Notes under the pieces: model-generated
What the model was told of the DNA's origin: nothing
The model's input: the letters and a program-made list of their open reading frames with translations, nothing else
Databases searched by the model: none
Part shown: one piece after another, positions 10,701 to 21,822 of the stretch
Layout: each line of letters opens with the position of its first letter
Numbering within the stretch: position 1 is the first letter of the stretch
From: Blastomussa wellsi
Lineage: Eukaryota; Cnidaria; Anthozoa; Scleractinia; Plerogyridae
Length of the DNA: 64,000 nucleotides
Direction: 5' to 3'
NCBI GenBank assembly: GCA_947652115.1
Contig: OX393566.1
Coordinates: forward strand, 24,472,307-24,536,306
Program-made: the position numbers and the translations under genes

Positions 10701-13700
10701 GGAAAAATTCCGTTGGGGGCGGGGAGGAAGGGGATACAGGCAGGTCTACAGGGGTGGCAAGGCTTAATATTATCAAGCAAAACACGCATGGTCAAGACAA
10801 GCCTTTTGTAGGCTCTCTCGTTGGTTTCTTACCGCATGGTCCTACGTCCGAGTGTGACATGTTACTGGGTGCAAATCCGATCCTCTGATTGGCTCTATCA
10901 AACACTACCACATTTCCCTCCATGACGACCTCGCCTAAAACAGCTCCGGATCGTTTGACGCCAATGCTTAGACAATAAAACTCACTGAACAAGAAGAACA
11001 AGAACAATTTATGGGTCTTTATGTGCAAAGTCTTCTCAAATACTAGCCGTAAGACTGTCTGGTAGTATCGGACAGGAAAGCCCGCGCTCCATTTAATTTC
11101 TGTGGCATAAATTCAATAAACAGTAAAGGGTGCTCTCCGTCAATTTTTCTACAACTTTTCACACCCTCCCCCTAGCCCCCTTCCCAGCTGACCTCATCCG
11201 CTATTTAGTTCCTAATGATAGCGAAAAACGGAGAAATGTTGTTACCTATAAGTTAAAATTTCCCCATGTATGTTTCTGCATTTTTGTATTCGTGCTAGGC
11301 GATGATTGAAATAACGTGACTGCCCAGCTGGTCATGGCCTATTTGACTCAATTATATCGGTGACGAGAAACATTATAAACTCGTATGTATGGAAGTTAGG
11401 TGAAAACTGTACAAAGATTATTCTGGAAAACGTCAAACAGAACTGCAGAACACCTATCTTTCGTTTATTGAAGTACTTGTACTTCGTAACTCACTCTTGT
11501 TTTCTGACATAGTGCTTCCCAAGAACAGTCAGCCCGAAGGAGCCGCCAACTATAGTAAAAGAACAGAACTGATTATTGATTGAACACAAAGGGGATAAGA
11601 GGGTCATAAGATGTAAAGTAATTTTACCATATTTTGTCAATACATTCTGTTAAAGTGCGGTTTATTTCTACTGCCCCAATCATTTGAAAAAAAAAGACTA
11701 AGAAATGCAAACCTTCGTCATATTCGAAAATTCGTCATATTTTCTATCAACTGCGTTTCCTCAAAATTAAAGTAAAAGGAAGGAAAGCTAAGGAAGATGG
11801 CTAGATTCTAGAAAATTGAGACACAACGGGCTCGCAAACTTTATTCTTTTTTAAGCTTGAGTTAGTAACATGTACAATTTTCGTTCCTTGCTACGCAAGC
11901 TTAGCGAAACGAGCGACTTTCGAAAGTTTCTTTACACTGATCAATTTTTATTGGATAAAAATGGCCGGGAGTAAAATAGTATGGATTTTGTTGGGTCAAG
12001 CTTTTGAAAGCAAGGCATGCGCAGTTCAACCAGAAGTCTGATATTTTCGGACTTCAAATCACCCTCGTACCCAGGGTCGGTCGGGAAACGAGCGACCCAG
12101 GAAAGATCTTATTTGAAGTCCGACAATATCGGACTTCCGGTTGAAATGCGCATGCCTATATTTCAAAAGCTCGACCCAACGAACTACATGGTATTTTACT
12201 TCCGGCCATTTTTTATTGTCTTCTAAACCAATCAAAATCGATCCTGTAGCGGAACGTTCGAGAGTCGCTCGTTTCGTCAAGCCTGCGCAGTAAGGAACGA
12301 AGATTCGAGGTAGGAGATTGACTTCAAATCGGATCTTTCAAGGGTCGCTCGTTTCCCAACCGCTGGTCAAGGGAAACGAAGACGCTGGGTACGAGGGCGG
12401 CTAAGTGAAAAGAACCTTAAAACTCACGCATGTCCTTTAGGTAGATAGTAATGTAAGGCCATTGATAAGGATCTGTATCAACACAGTAACTCTTCCAAAA
12501 ACGTTCATCAACGGGCGGACCACGCTAGTAACGCGAAAACAAAGAAAACGGAAATATCAATATTTTGTAATACAATCAAATTTCATGAGTTATGTTACTG
12601 ATATCGACTGGCAGAATACACCTAGCGATTGACCATTCGGTCATTCGGCAATCTCACAATATGATTGGCTACGCAACCTCGCACGTGCACGTTTTCCCGC
12701 GCTTTGTATTAGCCACGTGTAATTACTTCGAGTTTTGATTGGTTCACTGGATTGTCTCCGTCCTTTGTGATTGGCCAAAGTAATTATTTTGGTTTTGGTT
12801 TTACGACACTCAACTGAAACTCGCTTTAACATTCCAAGCCCATCTTACTTCTTTAAGTTGTGTTATAACTGTTGCATAAATCTCGGGCTGTAATAAAATA
12901 TCCGTTGTGCCTATAGAAAAGAAAAAAAAAGTTAAAAAAAAAAGAGTTTAAAGTCCGCTGGAAAATTATTTAGAACATCTGAAAACCTTCAATTTTGAGA
13001 ATTGATTGAGCCCCGTACGCAGCTTTCAAAGGTGGTGGCAAACGAGGACACATTGTTGCTCATGACGATTTGTTGCGCCCGCAAACGCGGAAACATTTGT
13101 TGCGGACACAAAATGTTTCTGAATAAAATCAGGAACATTTTTTGTGTCTCGGACACGAAGTTTGTGTCCGCAACAATGTTGCGCGCGCGGGCAAACAGGG
13201 AAACATTTGTGTCGGCAACAATGTGTCCGCGTTTGTCACCGCCTTAATAGTGTTGCTGCTAGGGAACTTGCAGGTGCTGATGTGACGATGTTCAAATATA
13301 ACCAGTATTAAGTTATTGCTACGAATAAACGAAGATGTGACTTACCACTGTCAACAATGGCGGCGGGAAAACTGGGCGGTAACAAGCCTAGACTGTTGCC
13401 AGCAACATCCTGAAACATGAAAACCAACAATGTGGTGAAAATTACGGAGAGAAAAACACAAATTGCGTAAATATACCAAGATCTGTAAGGTTATTTGTAA
13501 AATAGCCGTAACCTGTAAGCAGTCGAGTAAATATCCGTAAATATTCGGGGTTTTTTGTTATTTTTAATTCCTTTCATACTTCATGCCTTCTGCCTGGTAT
13601 ACCACGTGCAACCCACGTGGCTTCGATACTCTCTTAATAAATCCACTGAAAGCCTCACTGAGATAATGTTCGCACACGTTTCAGTGGTTTATAGCTTTGG

Positions 13701-16012
13701 GCAGTCATTATTCGTAAACACCAGAACACGTATTTCTATGATTTATCAGCGCAATGTTTACGCGTGGAAAAATGCTTATTAATCACGCGTATTGTAGCTT
13801 CGACCAGTACATTCCTAGCCTGTTGCAGGCGTTCGGGTAGTGGGGGACGCGCAAAGAGAAACGGTTAGCGAAAAAAAATAGGGATGAGGGAATGGTGAGA
13901 GGAAACGTTTCATCTCCCCATCCCTCCCCTCCCTATTTTTTCGCTCGCAGTTTTTTTTTTCGCGCAGTAGCCCACTAACCGAGCGCCTGCTAGCAGTAAC
14001 AGGGTAGTAAAATCCATGACTACGCCATGTGTTGATAAACTTGTGAAAATGTGTTGTCTGTTACCCAAACATACGTGTTAACTTTCTGCCCTCTCGGTTT
14101 TTAATGAGTCAATGGGCGTCTAGATCGGATACTTATGCTATTCGCTGGATAAATCACTCTAAATTGCATAATGATTTATCCGGTGGAGAGCGTCATCCAC
14201 CCTTTGAACAACTGGTTCATGGTGGATAAATGACGTTTTTTCCAAACCCGTCGTTGTACCCGCGGACGTGCAGTCCTCAGCAGTCTTAGTGAAAATGTGT
14301 TACTTAGTAACAACCTTGGCGGAAACCGCGGCTCAGGGAATACTTTTCTCGCCCTTTTCAATATTGGACTCACGTACAATGCCTGTCATGGTGACGCTGT
14401 ACCAGGTTTCTTGATTTATGCTCGTGTAGTGTATGGGCCCGCGATAGGCCGGCGGTTCTGGAACATCCAGCCAGAATTTTCCCTGAAAGAAAAAAAAGAT
14501 CAGTAAGCGAGTTGCCACGTCATGAGGAAACCACTATATCACTTTAGTCGCTACGTGACTAAAATCATATCGCGCAAAATTTAAGCAATTGCTTTTATAC
14601 GCTTGAAAAATAGTCTTGCATAGTAAAAATATTGCATTTTAGTTTTATTACATAACTTTTCTACTTGAGCTACAACCCTAAGATTTTTCTCACTTACCAT
14701 TCCATTACACAGTCCAAGAGTGAAAACGTTTGGAACTTCATTGTCCTGGACTAATTGATCGTATAATGGCTGCAATAACAAATTGATATACCTGTATCAA
14801 TTTCCTGCTACTTGCATTTTTTATCGTTTTTTGATTCGATCGAATATGCTCACTTGTGGTGAATATGGCGTAGAGACTTTAACCAAGACCACGCTCAGCT
14901 CGCTCGCGATCAGTTCACGCCGATGATTTTTTTGCTCGATACCCCTCAAGTAAGCCTATCATATCTTCAGTTTATGCAGTATTATTAAAAACTAGCAATG
15001 GTATATCGCATTTCCTGAGTTTTGATTGGTTTAGAGGCAATGGTACATGAATTCATATACCATTGACCTACAAATATGGTAGGTGTACGCGTAAAAGAAC
15101 GCATTTATCGCAATGTTTGTGCATTAGTTCTCGCGCTTGTTGGATATGAGATGGTTATAGCCAAAACGGCGCCACGCGCCTCGTTGGCTATCTACCATCT
15201 CATATCCAACGCGCGCTCGTGGAATTATTGTTAAATAGTTTGCAGTACACTACTACAGTTAAATCCTAAAAAGTCGCACTTCCAAACTTGCTTCCGTGAT
15301 AAACACATGTAGTACACTCAGTTGACCCACCTAGATTAGCTAGCTACCTGTGGGCATGTCCAATTTGTTAAAATAATTATTAGAAAATAAAAGAATGTAT
15401 GAATATATGAATATGTATGAATTGCTGTAATAATCAAACATTTACCAAACCCGCTTTTATTCAAGGATTATTACCTGCACGTCATCTGTTGCCAAACTTT
15501 TATACGCAAGGCCAAGAATACCTTCGTTTATAGAATTCCCTGCATTGCAAGCCAAAAGAGGAATCAGCCAAACTAACTACTGATAAGGAGATTTAAAATG
15601 CCGAAAATGGTATTTGCAAAAGTTGATAGTGTCATTAGAAGCTTACTTAGGAAGAAATCTTTTTCATGACTAATAACCGCAAACTCTGCTGTCGTCCTTG
15701 GACCTAAAAACACGCAGATTGAATGCTGAAACAAAAATACGTGTGACTCAAACACTCTACAAAAAAAATGAACCTGCTGGCTGTATAGAATACGGTTTCT
15801 ATTTCATGGGGAACTTACCGTCACCTGGAAATGCCACAACATCTCGATAAATATCACCAGACCACGCTCCTTTACCGTATTCTGTTTCGATCTACGTGAC
15901 AGAAAATACTAGTTGCATGTGGTTTATTTAACAATTATTCCTCGAGCCCGATTGGGCTCTGAGTCAATAGCCCATGAGGCCGAAGGCCTCATGGGCTATT
16001 GACTCAGAGGCC

Positions 16013-16053
<41 letters not shown>

Positions 16054-19000
16054 GAAAGTATAGATTTATCTAATAATCAGCTCAAAAACTCGTCCGAAAC
16101 TTCAGCAAAACGCAATTCAGCCGCCATTGTTTTGGTTTTCAAAGCCGGTGCTTTCGCTACTAGTGTGCTATAACATATAGCCTGTAGTAGCTCAACCAAT
16201 CAGAACGCAGCATTGATAATAGATCACTAGTTGGATTTTTCTAAAATCAAATATTTTACGATACTGATACCACAGAAGGCATTTTATAGATATTTTATCC
16301 CACACAGAGGTTTATTTTTACTTCTCGGTGGAAAACAACGTAACCGTAATTGAAGCTCGGACAGCATACAGTGCATTATGCCCCCCCCCCCCAAAAAAAA
16401 AAATACTGCTGGGTTCAGCTACCCCATAAAGCAGGGGAACATTCACGAGGGTCGATTCCTAATTGGTATGAACTTTTGCACGGAACTGATTAGTGTCAAT
16501 GTACGTACACTTCAGGCGTTCTGGTCGGAGAGAAGGATTTCTTAATTGCGCCCAACACATATAACACCGTTTAAAAGTCACAGCGAGTGACATTTCTTGC
16601 GGCGTTCCACAAGTTGCTCGAGATTTTCCAAAAGCAACTTCAGTTGTGGAAAGCACATTGACCCAAGCTGGAACAAATGTGAAAGTACTCACTGGAATAT
16701 GTTGGTCTACCGATGTAATTGACTTTTTGGGATAATAATACGTTTCTATTTCACACTTGTGATCCATTTCATCCTGACAGTGAGGACCTTCAGAGGTTAG
16801 AAAATGCAAATAAAACCAAAAACAGGTTAGTTGGCATAGATGTCCTGCAAAAAAGTCGGAAACGACATAAATATATCTTGCGGGTATTCCTTTTAGACTG
16901 TTTGTACGTGTGATTTTGTCGATCCAATAATTACATTTCGGATTCACTTAGCCTCGATTTCCGCCCCTCTAGCTCTCGAGTCCGGTCTTCGATCCTCCGG
17001 GAGGAGCGCGGTAGGCGTAGCCACAAGTTGCCGATGAATCCCAAAAAAGTTGCCGATAAAAGTGTCTAAAAGTTGCCAAAAAGTTGCTATTTTTTTCAAA
17101 AAGTTGCCGAAAAGTTGCTGAATTTCCAAAAAGTTGCCAAAAAGTTGCCAAAATTTTTCTGCTTTTCGTACCTTTTTTGGGTGTTAAAGATTAAAAATTC
17201 GCACATTGCTTCTTATCAAAACTTTATTTGTCAAAGTCCAGTGATAATATCAGAGGTTCTTTCCATTTCACTTGATCAACAAATAGTCTATCAGAATGAC
17301 ATGAACAAAACATGGTTATACAGCTTCATCTGAGTTGGATGTATTGGAATCTCTGTAATTGTCCGCCATCTTGAAAAACATGCAACGTGATACCGCTTAC
17401 CTCGTGATAAGGCATCACAAAAATCAACCCATGGGGGGCCCTAATTATTGTATTTTAGAATAAATTGAATAAATTCTATCGAAAACTGACCAATGTGGCT
17501 CAAAAGTGAAAAAAAGCCCAAAGTTGCCGAAAATTCTAAAAGTTGCCAAAATTCTAAAAAGTTGCCGAAAATCTCAAAAGTTGCTGAAAAGTTGCCGAGC
17601 AACTTGTGGCTAAGCCTAGAGCGCGGGCTCCGGTTCCGGAACAGCGGCTGGTAATCGAGCCCAGGATTCACTCACTGACAATTCAGCATTGCCCAGTTTC
17701 ATACGGTGAGTTACTGGGTCGAGTGCGGACTTTCGCGAACAAATTCATTCTCGTCCCCAGAGCCGCTTGTCCCTCTTAGCCGGCTGGACCTGTGCACGAG
17801 GAACAAGTGGCTCTGTGGACACACGATTTGGTTCGCTGAAATCAAACAAAGGAAGTCCAATCACATCAGCCGTTTTAAACGTGCTGACGATAAAGGATTT
17901 TAAAACGGCTGATGTAACTGGACTCCCTTTGCCCTTTGAATCAAAGAATCTCTCCCTTTGAATCAAATCGTGTGTCCCCAGAGCCACTTGTTCCTCGTGC
18001 ACAGGTCCAGCCGGCTAAGAGGGACAAGCGGCTCTGGGGACGAGAATGGAACAAATTAAAAAAAGAGAATGGCTTCCGCATTTGCGAAGGAAAAGGCGTC
18101 CTCATCACGAGCTTATTGTTTTAAAAACAAAAGGATCAAGGAAGTGGATAACTCGTAGGAAGTTTACAGTTTTGTTTATTTTTTGAATTTGTCCGCGAAA
18201 GTCCGCACTCGACCCAGTATCTCACGGTATGAAACTGGGCAATGCCCTTTTTATGGCAAAGTAATTATCGAGCGAAGGCTGAAAAACACCATCGCTTCGA
18301 CGATTGAAGAAGGAGCTTTGAAATCAATTGTTCTTATAAACAAAACAAAAACAAAATTGTTCCGGCTCAGTTGAAGTTTAGTTATTAGCTATATACGAAA
18401 TACTTACACCCTTGAAATACACACCTGCTATAGCCATGTTCGAAGAGCCTGTGTCAATAAGAAATTCTAGCTGTGGAGGAAAGAAATGTAAGATTCGATT
18501 TGTATTAATATTCAGTTTTAGCAAACAAGTCGGGTGCAGTTCAAAGTAATTCAAGTTAAAGTAATTCAAATCAAACAGGAATGCAGCGATTGTAGTTCTC
18601 AATCGCATTAATTTCAGGACAACGAATAACAGGGCTACTGTAGGCAGCCCCTTTACTCCCTCTTCTTTACAGCATTTTGACAACTCGCGCTAATCATATG
18701 CAACCATTTATGATTCTCGAGCTCCAAGGTACTAGAGAAAGTCAGAAAGACACCGTTAATCGATATCTGTGAAGTAAACCAACTCTTGAACACGAGCGTC
18801 TCTATTCGGCATCAAAAATGAGGCGGTACCGGGACCGATATATTTATGATATAATAGGATTTCAGCAGATCGCGAGAGTACGAAAAGTTGAATTTTCCAG
18901 ATTTCATTATTTTTGTTTTAATTTGCAGATTGGCTACGGCTCTCAATTGAAAACTGAAACACTAGTATTACCGCTTGACTTACAAGCTCTAAATATTTGT

Positions 19001-19494
19001 TTTATACTGTCAATTCGGTGTCAGTTTTGAGTATTTTCTGGTTTTCAATATTCTCACCACCTGTTTATTAGCAATGTATGGAGAATTAGGAGGTGAAACT
19101 AGATGTTGGTCAGTCTCCGTGATAAGCAGTTAAATACATTACCCGTTGCGGAGGTGTGCCTAAATCCAGTTCAATAACATAAGCGTATGATGTACTCTGT
19201 GAATGAGAAAAAAATCGCAACATTTTCAACGTGTTTGGGCTTCGCATTTACGTGTGCGCAACTTCGCAAAATTAAACATACCCGAAGAGTGAATTCCATC
19301 TCCTCCTGATCACTGTTCGTTGCTGGTGCGGGTGTTGGAGATGTAGCGGTAGAGTTTCTCTGTCGGTGATGTTTGGTTTTACGGCGTAAATCAAATGACA
19401 ACATCGTCGACATTTTCCGTTGAAACGTTGGCGAATGCGGCGCGCTTATTAAAGGAAAAAAGATAAGTCCCAAAACCACCCATCGAAGGTACAT
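7755..19494 (-). CDS. BACE: BACE-like (beta-secretase family) membrane aspartic protease
   Basis: Nineteen minus-strand coding exons: 19282-19494, 19143-19196, 18408-18470, 16693-16773, 15819-15891, 15647-15703, 15475-15539, 14698-14769, 14378-14482, 13346-13409, 12849-12910, 12428-12524, 11495-11549, 10833-10984, 10602-10634, 9960-10092, 8859-8896, 8482-8595 and 7755-7924. They sum to 1701 bases, 566 residues, with consistent phase. It has an N-terminal signal peptide (MYLRWVVLGLIFFPLIS). The protease body follows: first active site IDTGSSN (Asp95), flap EYGKGAWSGD (Tyr142), NEGILGLAY, VPNVFTLGLC, second active site VDSGTTD (Asp281), VVMEGNVVVFDRANQRIGF. Next come nine cysteines over about residues 404-510, a transmembrane helix at about 512-533 and a short polar tail. 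BACE proteases cleave membrane-protein ectodomains in acidic compartments; substrates here are unknown. Exon 9 must use the GTACGT donor, because the GTGAGT site four bases on breaks frame. The first base of homology after the signal peptide is not sharply defined. Confidence 0.92.
8110..8286. mobile_element. Palindromic GATC-rich MITE
   Basis: The left end GGGTGCGTTCCTTTGGGGT and right end CCCAAAAGAACTCACCCT are inverted counterparts. The interior is dense in GATC/GGATC words and partly self-complementary. It lies in the last intron of the BACE-like gene and has no ORF. Confidence 0.65.
9505..9780. repeat. Cluster of degenerate CGTGAATCGTGA words
   Basis: The words CGTGAATCGTGATT, CCGTGAATCGTGATTG, TTCGTGAATG, TTTCGTGATTCGTGAAAT and similar recur at irregular spacing. 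A poly-C run of about 22 bases follows at 9795-9817. It lies in a BACE intron. It is not a clean tandem array; see the related findings on word-cluster elements. Confidence 0.6.
11880..12400. mobile_element. Nested foldback elements in a BACE intron
   Basis: Bases 11880-12062 and 12106-12302 are inverted copies over about 185 bases (both arms read TTCGTTCCTT..., then ATGGCCGG, then GCATGCGC). The loop begins CTCGTACCCAGGGTCG. A further segment at 12310-12400 ends GCTGGGTACGAG, making a second, overlapping inverted pair with the loop. No coding sequence is seen. Confidence 0.8.
13014..13245. mobile_element. Foldback element with GGACACA words, copy 1
   Basis: The left arm runs GTGGCAAACGAGGACACATT and the right arm complements it (GTGTCCGCGTTTGTCACC). 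Both arms carry repeated GTTGCGGACACAAA and GGAAACATTTGT words. A related copy is at 22085-22460. It lies in a BACE intron between the exons ending at 12910 and 13346. Confidence 0.75.
13820..13997. mobile_element. Short foldback with AGCCTG-type ends
   Basis: CCTAGCCTGTTGCAGGCG on the left and CGAGCGCCTGCTAGCAG on the right are inverted. The inner halves are purine-rich (TAGGGATGAGGG) and pyrimidine-rich (CCCATCCCTCCCC) and also complementary. It is a non-coding hairpin element in a BACE intron. Confidence 0.65.
15115..15238. mobile_element. Palindromic MITE, CAATTATT family
   Basis: GTTGGATATGAGATGG on the left pairs with CCATCTCATATCCAAC on the right. The right edge GGAATTATTGTTAA matches the terminal words of the elements at 15935 and 32666. 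It lies in a BACE intron. Confidence 0.7.
15932..16035. mobile_element. Palindromic MITE with CAATTATTCC ends
   Basis: The ends are CAATTATTCCTCGAG and the complement GAGGAATAATTG. The inner palindrome is built on GAGTCAATAGCCCATGAGG and its complement around GGCCGAAGGCC. TTAA precedes the left end. It is non-coding and lies in a BACE intron. Confidence 0.75.
17023..17625. mobile_element. Word-cluster element with AAAGTTGCC repeats at both ends
   Basis: The outer ends AGCCACAAGTTGC and GCAACTTGTGGCT are inverted. Just inside each end lies a cluster of degenerate AAAAGTTGCC copies: about nine at 17030-17150 and about six at 17520-17600, all in the same orientation. The centre is unrelated AT-rich DNA without an ORF. 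The layout fits a non-autonomous DNA transposon with subterminal repeats; the superfamily is not known. Confidence 0.7.
17687..18246. mobile_element. Large composite foldback element (CTCGTCCCCAGAG family)
   Basis: The outer arms (GCATTGCCCAGTTTCATAC... at the left, complement ending 18246) and inner arms (CTCGTCCCCAGAGCCGCTTG / CAAGCGGCTCTGGGGACGAG) are both inverted. The centre has a further inverted pair around AAAACGGCTGATGTAACTGG. Total length is about 560 bases. It lies in a BACE intron. The inner arms match the element at 49392-49732. Confidence 0.8.
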
Positions 19495-20418
19495 AACCGT
19501 AAAACCACGTATTTCGACATCGAAAAAGATCAGAAGGCCATCAGAGTTAGAGAAAACGTGTGAAAGGAAACTCCATGATTTTCTGTGAGTTGTTAGGAAG
19601 TTATTTTAGACTCTCGCGCCAGCGAGAGAGTGAACTGCCTTGTGAAATCATGCGTGGCGTCACTATTAACAATACCTGTAAGTTTTGACACTTCAACAAT
19701 CAAACAAATCCATGCATGAGTTATGAAGTACTTTTTGTATACATTCGTAGTTAACTTGCACAAAGAGAAACAAAAACATTAACAAGGCCAGCAAGATTAT
19801 CATGTGGAACAAAGTTTCTCTTTTTGCGGAATTATCTCGTGGCATGCGGTTAACCGATTCGAAGCGATTCTGGGTCAGTGCTGGCTGGCTTGTGTGTTGA
19901 GGGGGAGGGGGAGGGGGAGCGGAGGAGAGTTCATATGACTGAGAGAATGCGAACCGCAAAATGCAAACAGAAACATACAATAAATGTGGTAGAATATCGT
20001 TTCATTTAATTTCGTAATTTGTGTGAATACTGCGCTATTAGTGAACAATTAGGAAATATAAAAGTTAACTTTAACTTTATTGATATCAGATTCTTTAACT
20101 ATTTACATGAGAATTTTAACATTAGATTTTTTGCTTGTTTTCGACAAGGCGTACTCGTTTCGACGATTAGTTTGAGTAAACACCACAGATGAATTTTCGC
20201 GATTGAGTTTTCTTACATTGATGAAGCGTGGAATCGTTGGAGCCTCGAGGGGTCGGTAGCCACTGAAAGGGCTGAGGCTCCAGCGCTTCGCCCGGGTAAG
20301 AACACTCAGTCTGTTCATGGTTAGAAAGGTCGTTCTCGTCTATCCCTCTTAGCCATCACCCAACGGGCTAAGGAAAAATATAGACTGTTCATAGTCTATG
20401 ACGCATTGAGCAGGTCCG
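19495..20418. other. Intergenic, upstream of the BACE-like gene
   Basis: This interval should contain the BACE promoter and 5' UTR. No unambiguous promoter element is recognised. A purine-rich GGGGGAGGGGGAGGGGGAG stretch lies near 19900-19920. No coding homology is seen. Confidence 0.5.
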
Positions 20419-21822
20419 CTATATTTTGAACACGATATCTGGAATCTGTCCATCCGCTGTGGTCGTTCCATTAAAGCTGGCTTCATCCACATCAAACCTA
20501 AACCTGATCCCTTCAGTAACAACATCTCTCATCCCGTCAGTACCCCCCAGAGTAGACGGGCCTTTGAGTAGAACCCGTATGATGTACGGCCGATGACCCC
20601 TTACGATCACGGGCTCGTCAAACAGAATGTCGTGCACGTGCTTGTTCACATCGGCAAAGAACGTTCCTTCGTAGGTACACATTACATCGTTATGCGAATC
20701 CAGGAGTTCCACATCCACGCTAAACGATCTTGAGCTGTCTTCCTTGTTGCTGATTCCGTAAAGTCCCACCCCTAAAACAGTAATATCTCGATCAACTGTG
20801 AACTTAATGCTATCCACGTTAGTTCCTTCGCACATCCAATCTTGCCCGTGACTGGGAAACCGCGTGCAGCGGTAAACTCTATGCGCTCCTGGCCGTGGGT
20901 GGGTTAGGAAACTCTTCACCTTAGAATCGTCTTTAGAACCAAAGTACAAAAATATGTTAATCGTTTCCTCCGAAGTAAGAATCCCGGATTGTGCAGCATC
21001 TTCGGAAAATTCCTTTAGGGTCATAACAGGGAACCGAATGAAATTCAGCGCACTCGACAGCACGCTTCGCTTGTTCTCGGGAGTCGGTGGAAGAATTCTT
21101 CGGTTACATTCCGCCTCGGCCCAGCGCTTCGTCGCTTTGAACAGCTCTGCTTCAAGCACCGTTAGAGTATCACGTGTAAGCAGGGCAAGTAAGGTTTCAT
21201 GATCTATTTCAGTAAAGGATTCAGAAGAAAGAACCCGAGCGGTTTCTCTATCGATAATTTCCCAGCACTTTTCCTCCAGTTTAGGCTCGCAAAAGTAGCG
21301 AGCTTGAGCAAGCAGTGTGAAAGCGTTTTGATGGTCAATGTTCTCTTCGAGAAAATCAACGCACTTCTCGGCCAAAAATGGGAGGATGTATTTCTTCGCC
21401 AAATACAGAGTTCCAAAAACGTTCAGCGGATCGATTTTTACCTCGTCGTAATAAATGTACCGAAGGAGTTCTAGAAAACTGTTCGCTTCGCAGTCGCCAA
21501 TTTTAATCTCATTTTGTTGCTCGGCCATTCTCCCGTAAAACATGGCGTAAAACACGGGGCTGCTGATAGCCAGAACGTATTTATGCGCTGGAATTCTCAA
21601 TTTCTCCGTCTTACCGATGACAAAATGCACATCGCTCATGAGTTCGTTGTTAAACATGTGTCGACTTCGTTCGGCGATAGTCCGTTTTTCAGTTTGCCAA
21701 GTTTCGCCCTCGTGGTTATCTCTGTGAGTATACCCCGCCATTTTGCAAAAATTGTTTTTATCAAGATTTGTTCGTTCCACCTGTTTATAGTTGGAGAACC
21801 ACCAGTTTTTATTCAAACCCAT
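20419..21822 (-). CDS. BTB-BACK-PHR domain protein, BTBD1/2/3/6-like, intronless
   Basis: A single uninterrupted 467-residue ORF. The BTB/POZ domain (about residues 56-165) starts MFNNELMSDVHFVIG and contains PAHKYVLAISSPVFYAMFYG. The BACK region (about 170-275) includes RYFCEPKLEEKCWEIID. The C-terminal PHR/galactose-binding-like domain (about 320-467) includes VGLYGISN and ends GQIPDIVFKI, like vertebrate BTBD6/BTBD3 (GGQIPELIF). Family members are substrate adaptors of Cullin-3 ubiquitin ligases, so an E3-adaptor role is inferred. Translation may start at residue 1 (21822) or at the second Met, MAGYTHRD, at 21741, which starts closer to the conserved part. The absence of introns contrasts with its neighbours and suggests a retrocopy origin, though the frame is fully open. 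Confidence 0.93.
   Translation of the reverse strand: MGLNKNWWFSNYKQVERTNLDKNNFCKMAGYTHRDNHEGETWQTEKRTIAERSRHMFNNELMSDVHFVIGKTEKLRIPAHKYVLAISSPVFYAMFYGRMAEQQNEIKIGDCEANSFLELLRYIYYDEVKIDPLNVFGTLYLAKKYILPFLAEKCVDFLEENIDHQNAFTLLAQARYFCEPKLEEKCWEIIDRETARVLSSESFTEIDHETLLALLTRDTLTVLEAELFKATKRWAEAECNRRILPPTPENKRSVLSSALNFIRFPVMTLKEFSEDAAQSGILTSEETINIFLYFGSKDDSKVKSFLTHPRPGAHRVYRCTRFPSHGQDWMCEGTNVDSIKFTVDRDITVLGVGLYGISNKEDSSRSFSVDVELLDSHNDVMCTYEGTFFADVNKHVHDILFDEPVIVRGHRPYIIRVLLKGPSTLGGTDGMRDVVTEGIRFRFDVDEASFNGTTTADGQIPDIVFKI

Noticed and set aside
16459..16947. 162-residue minus-strand ORF as an independent gene
   Set aside because: Only 16693-16773 is coding, as BACE exon 4; the rest is flanking intron read through.
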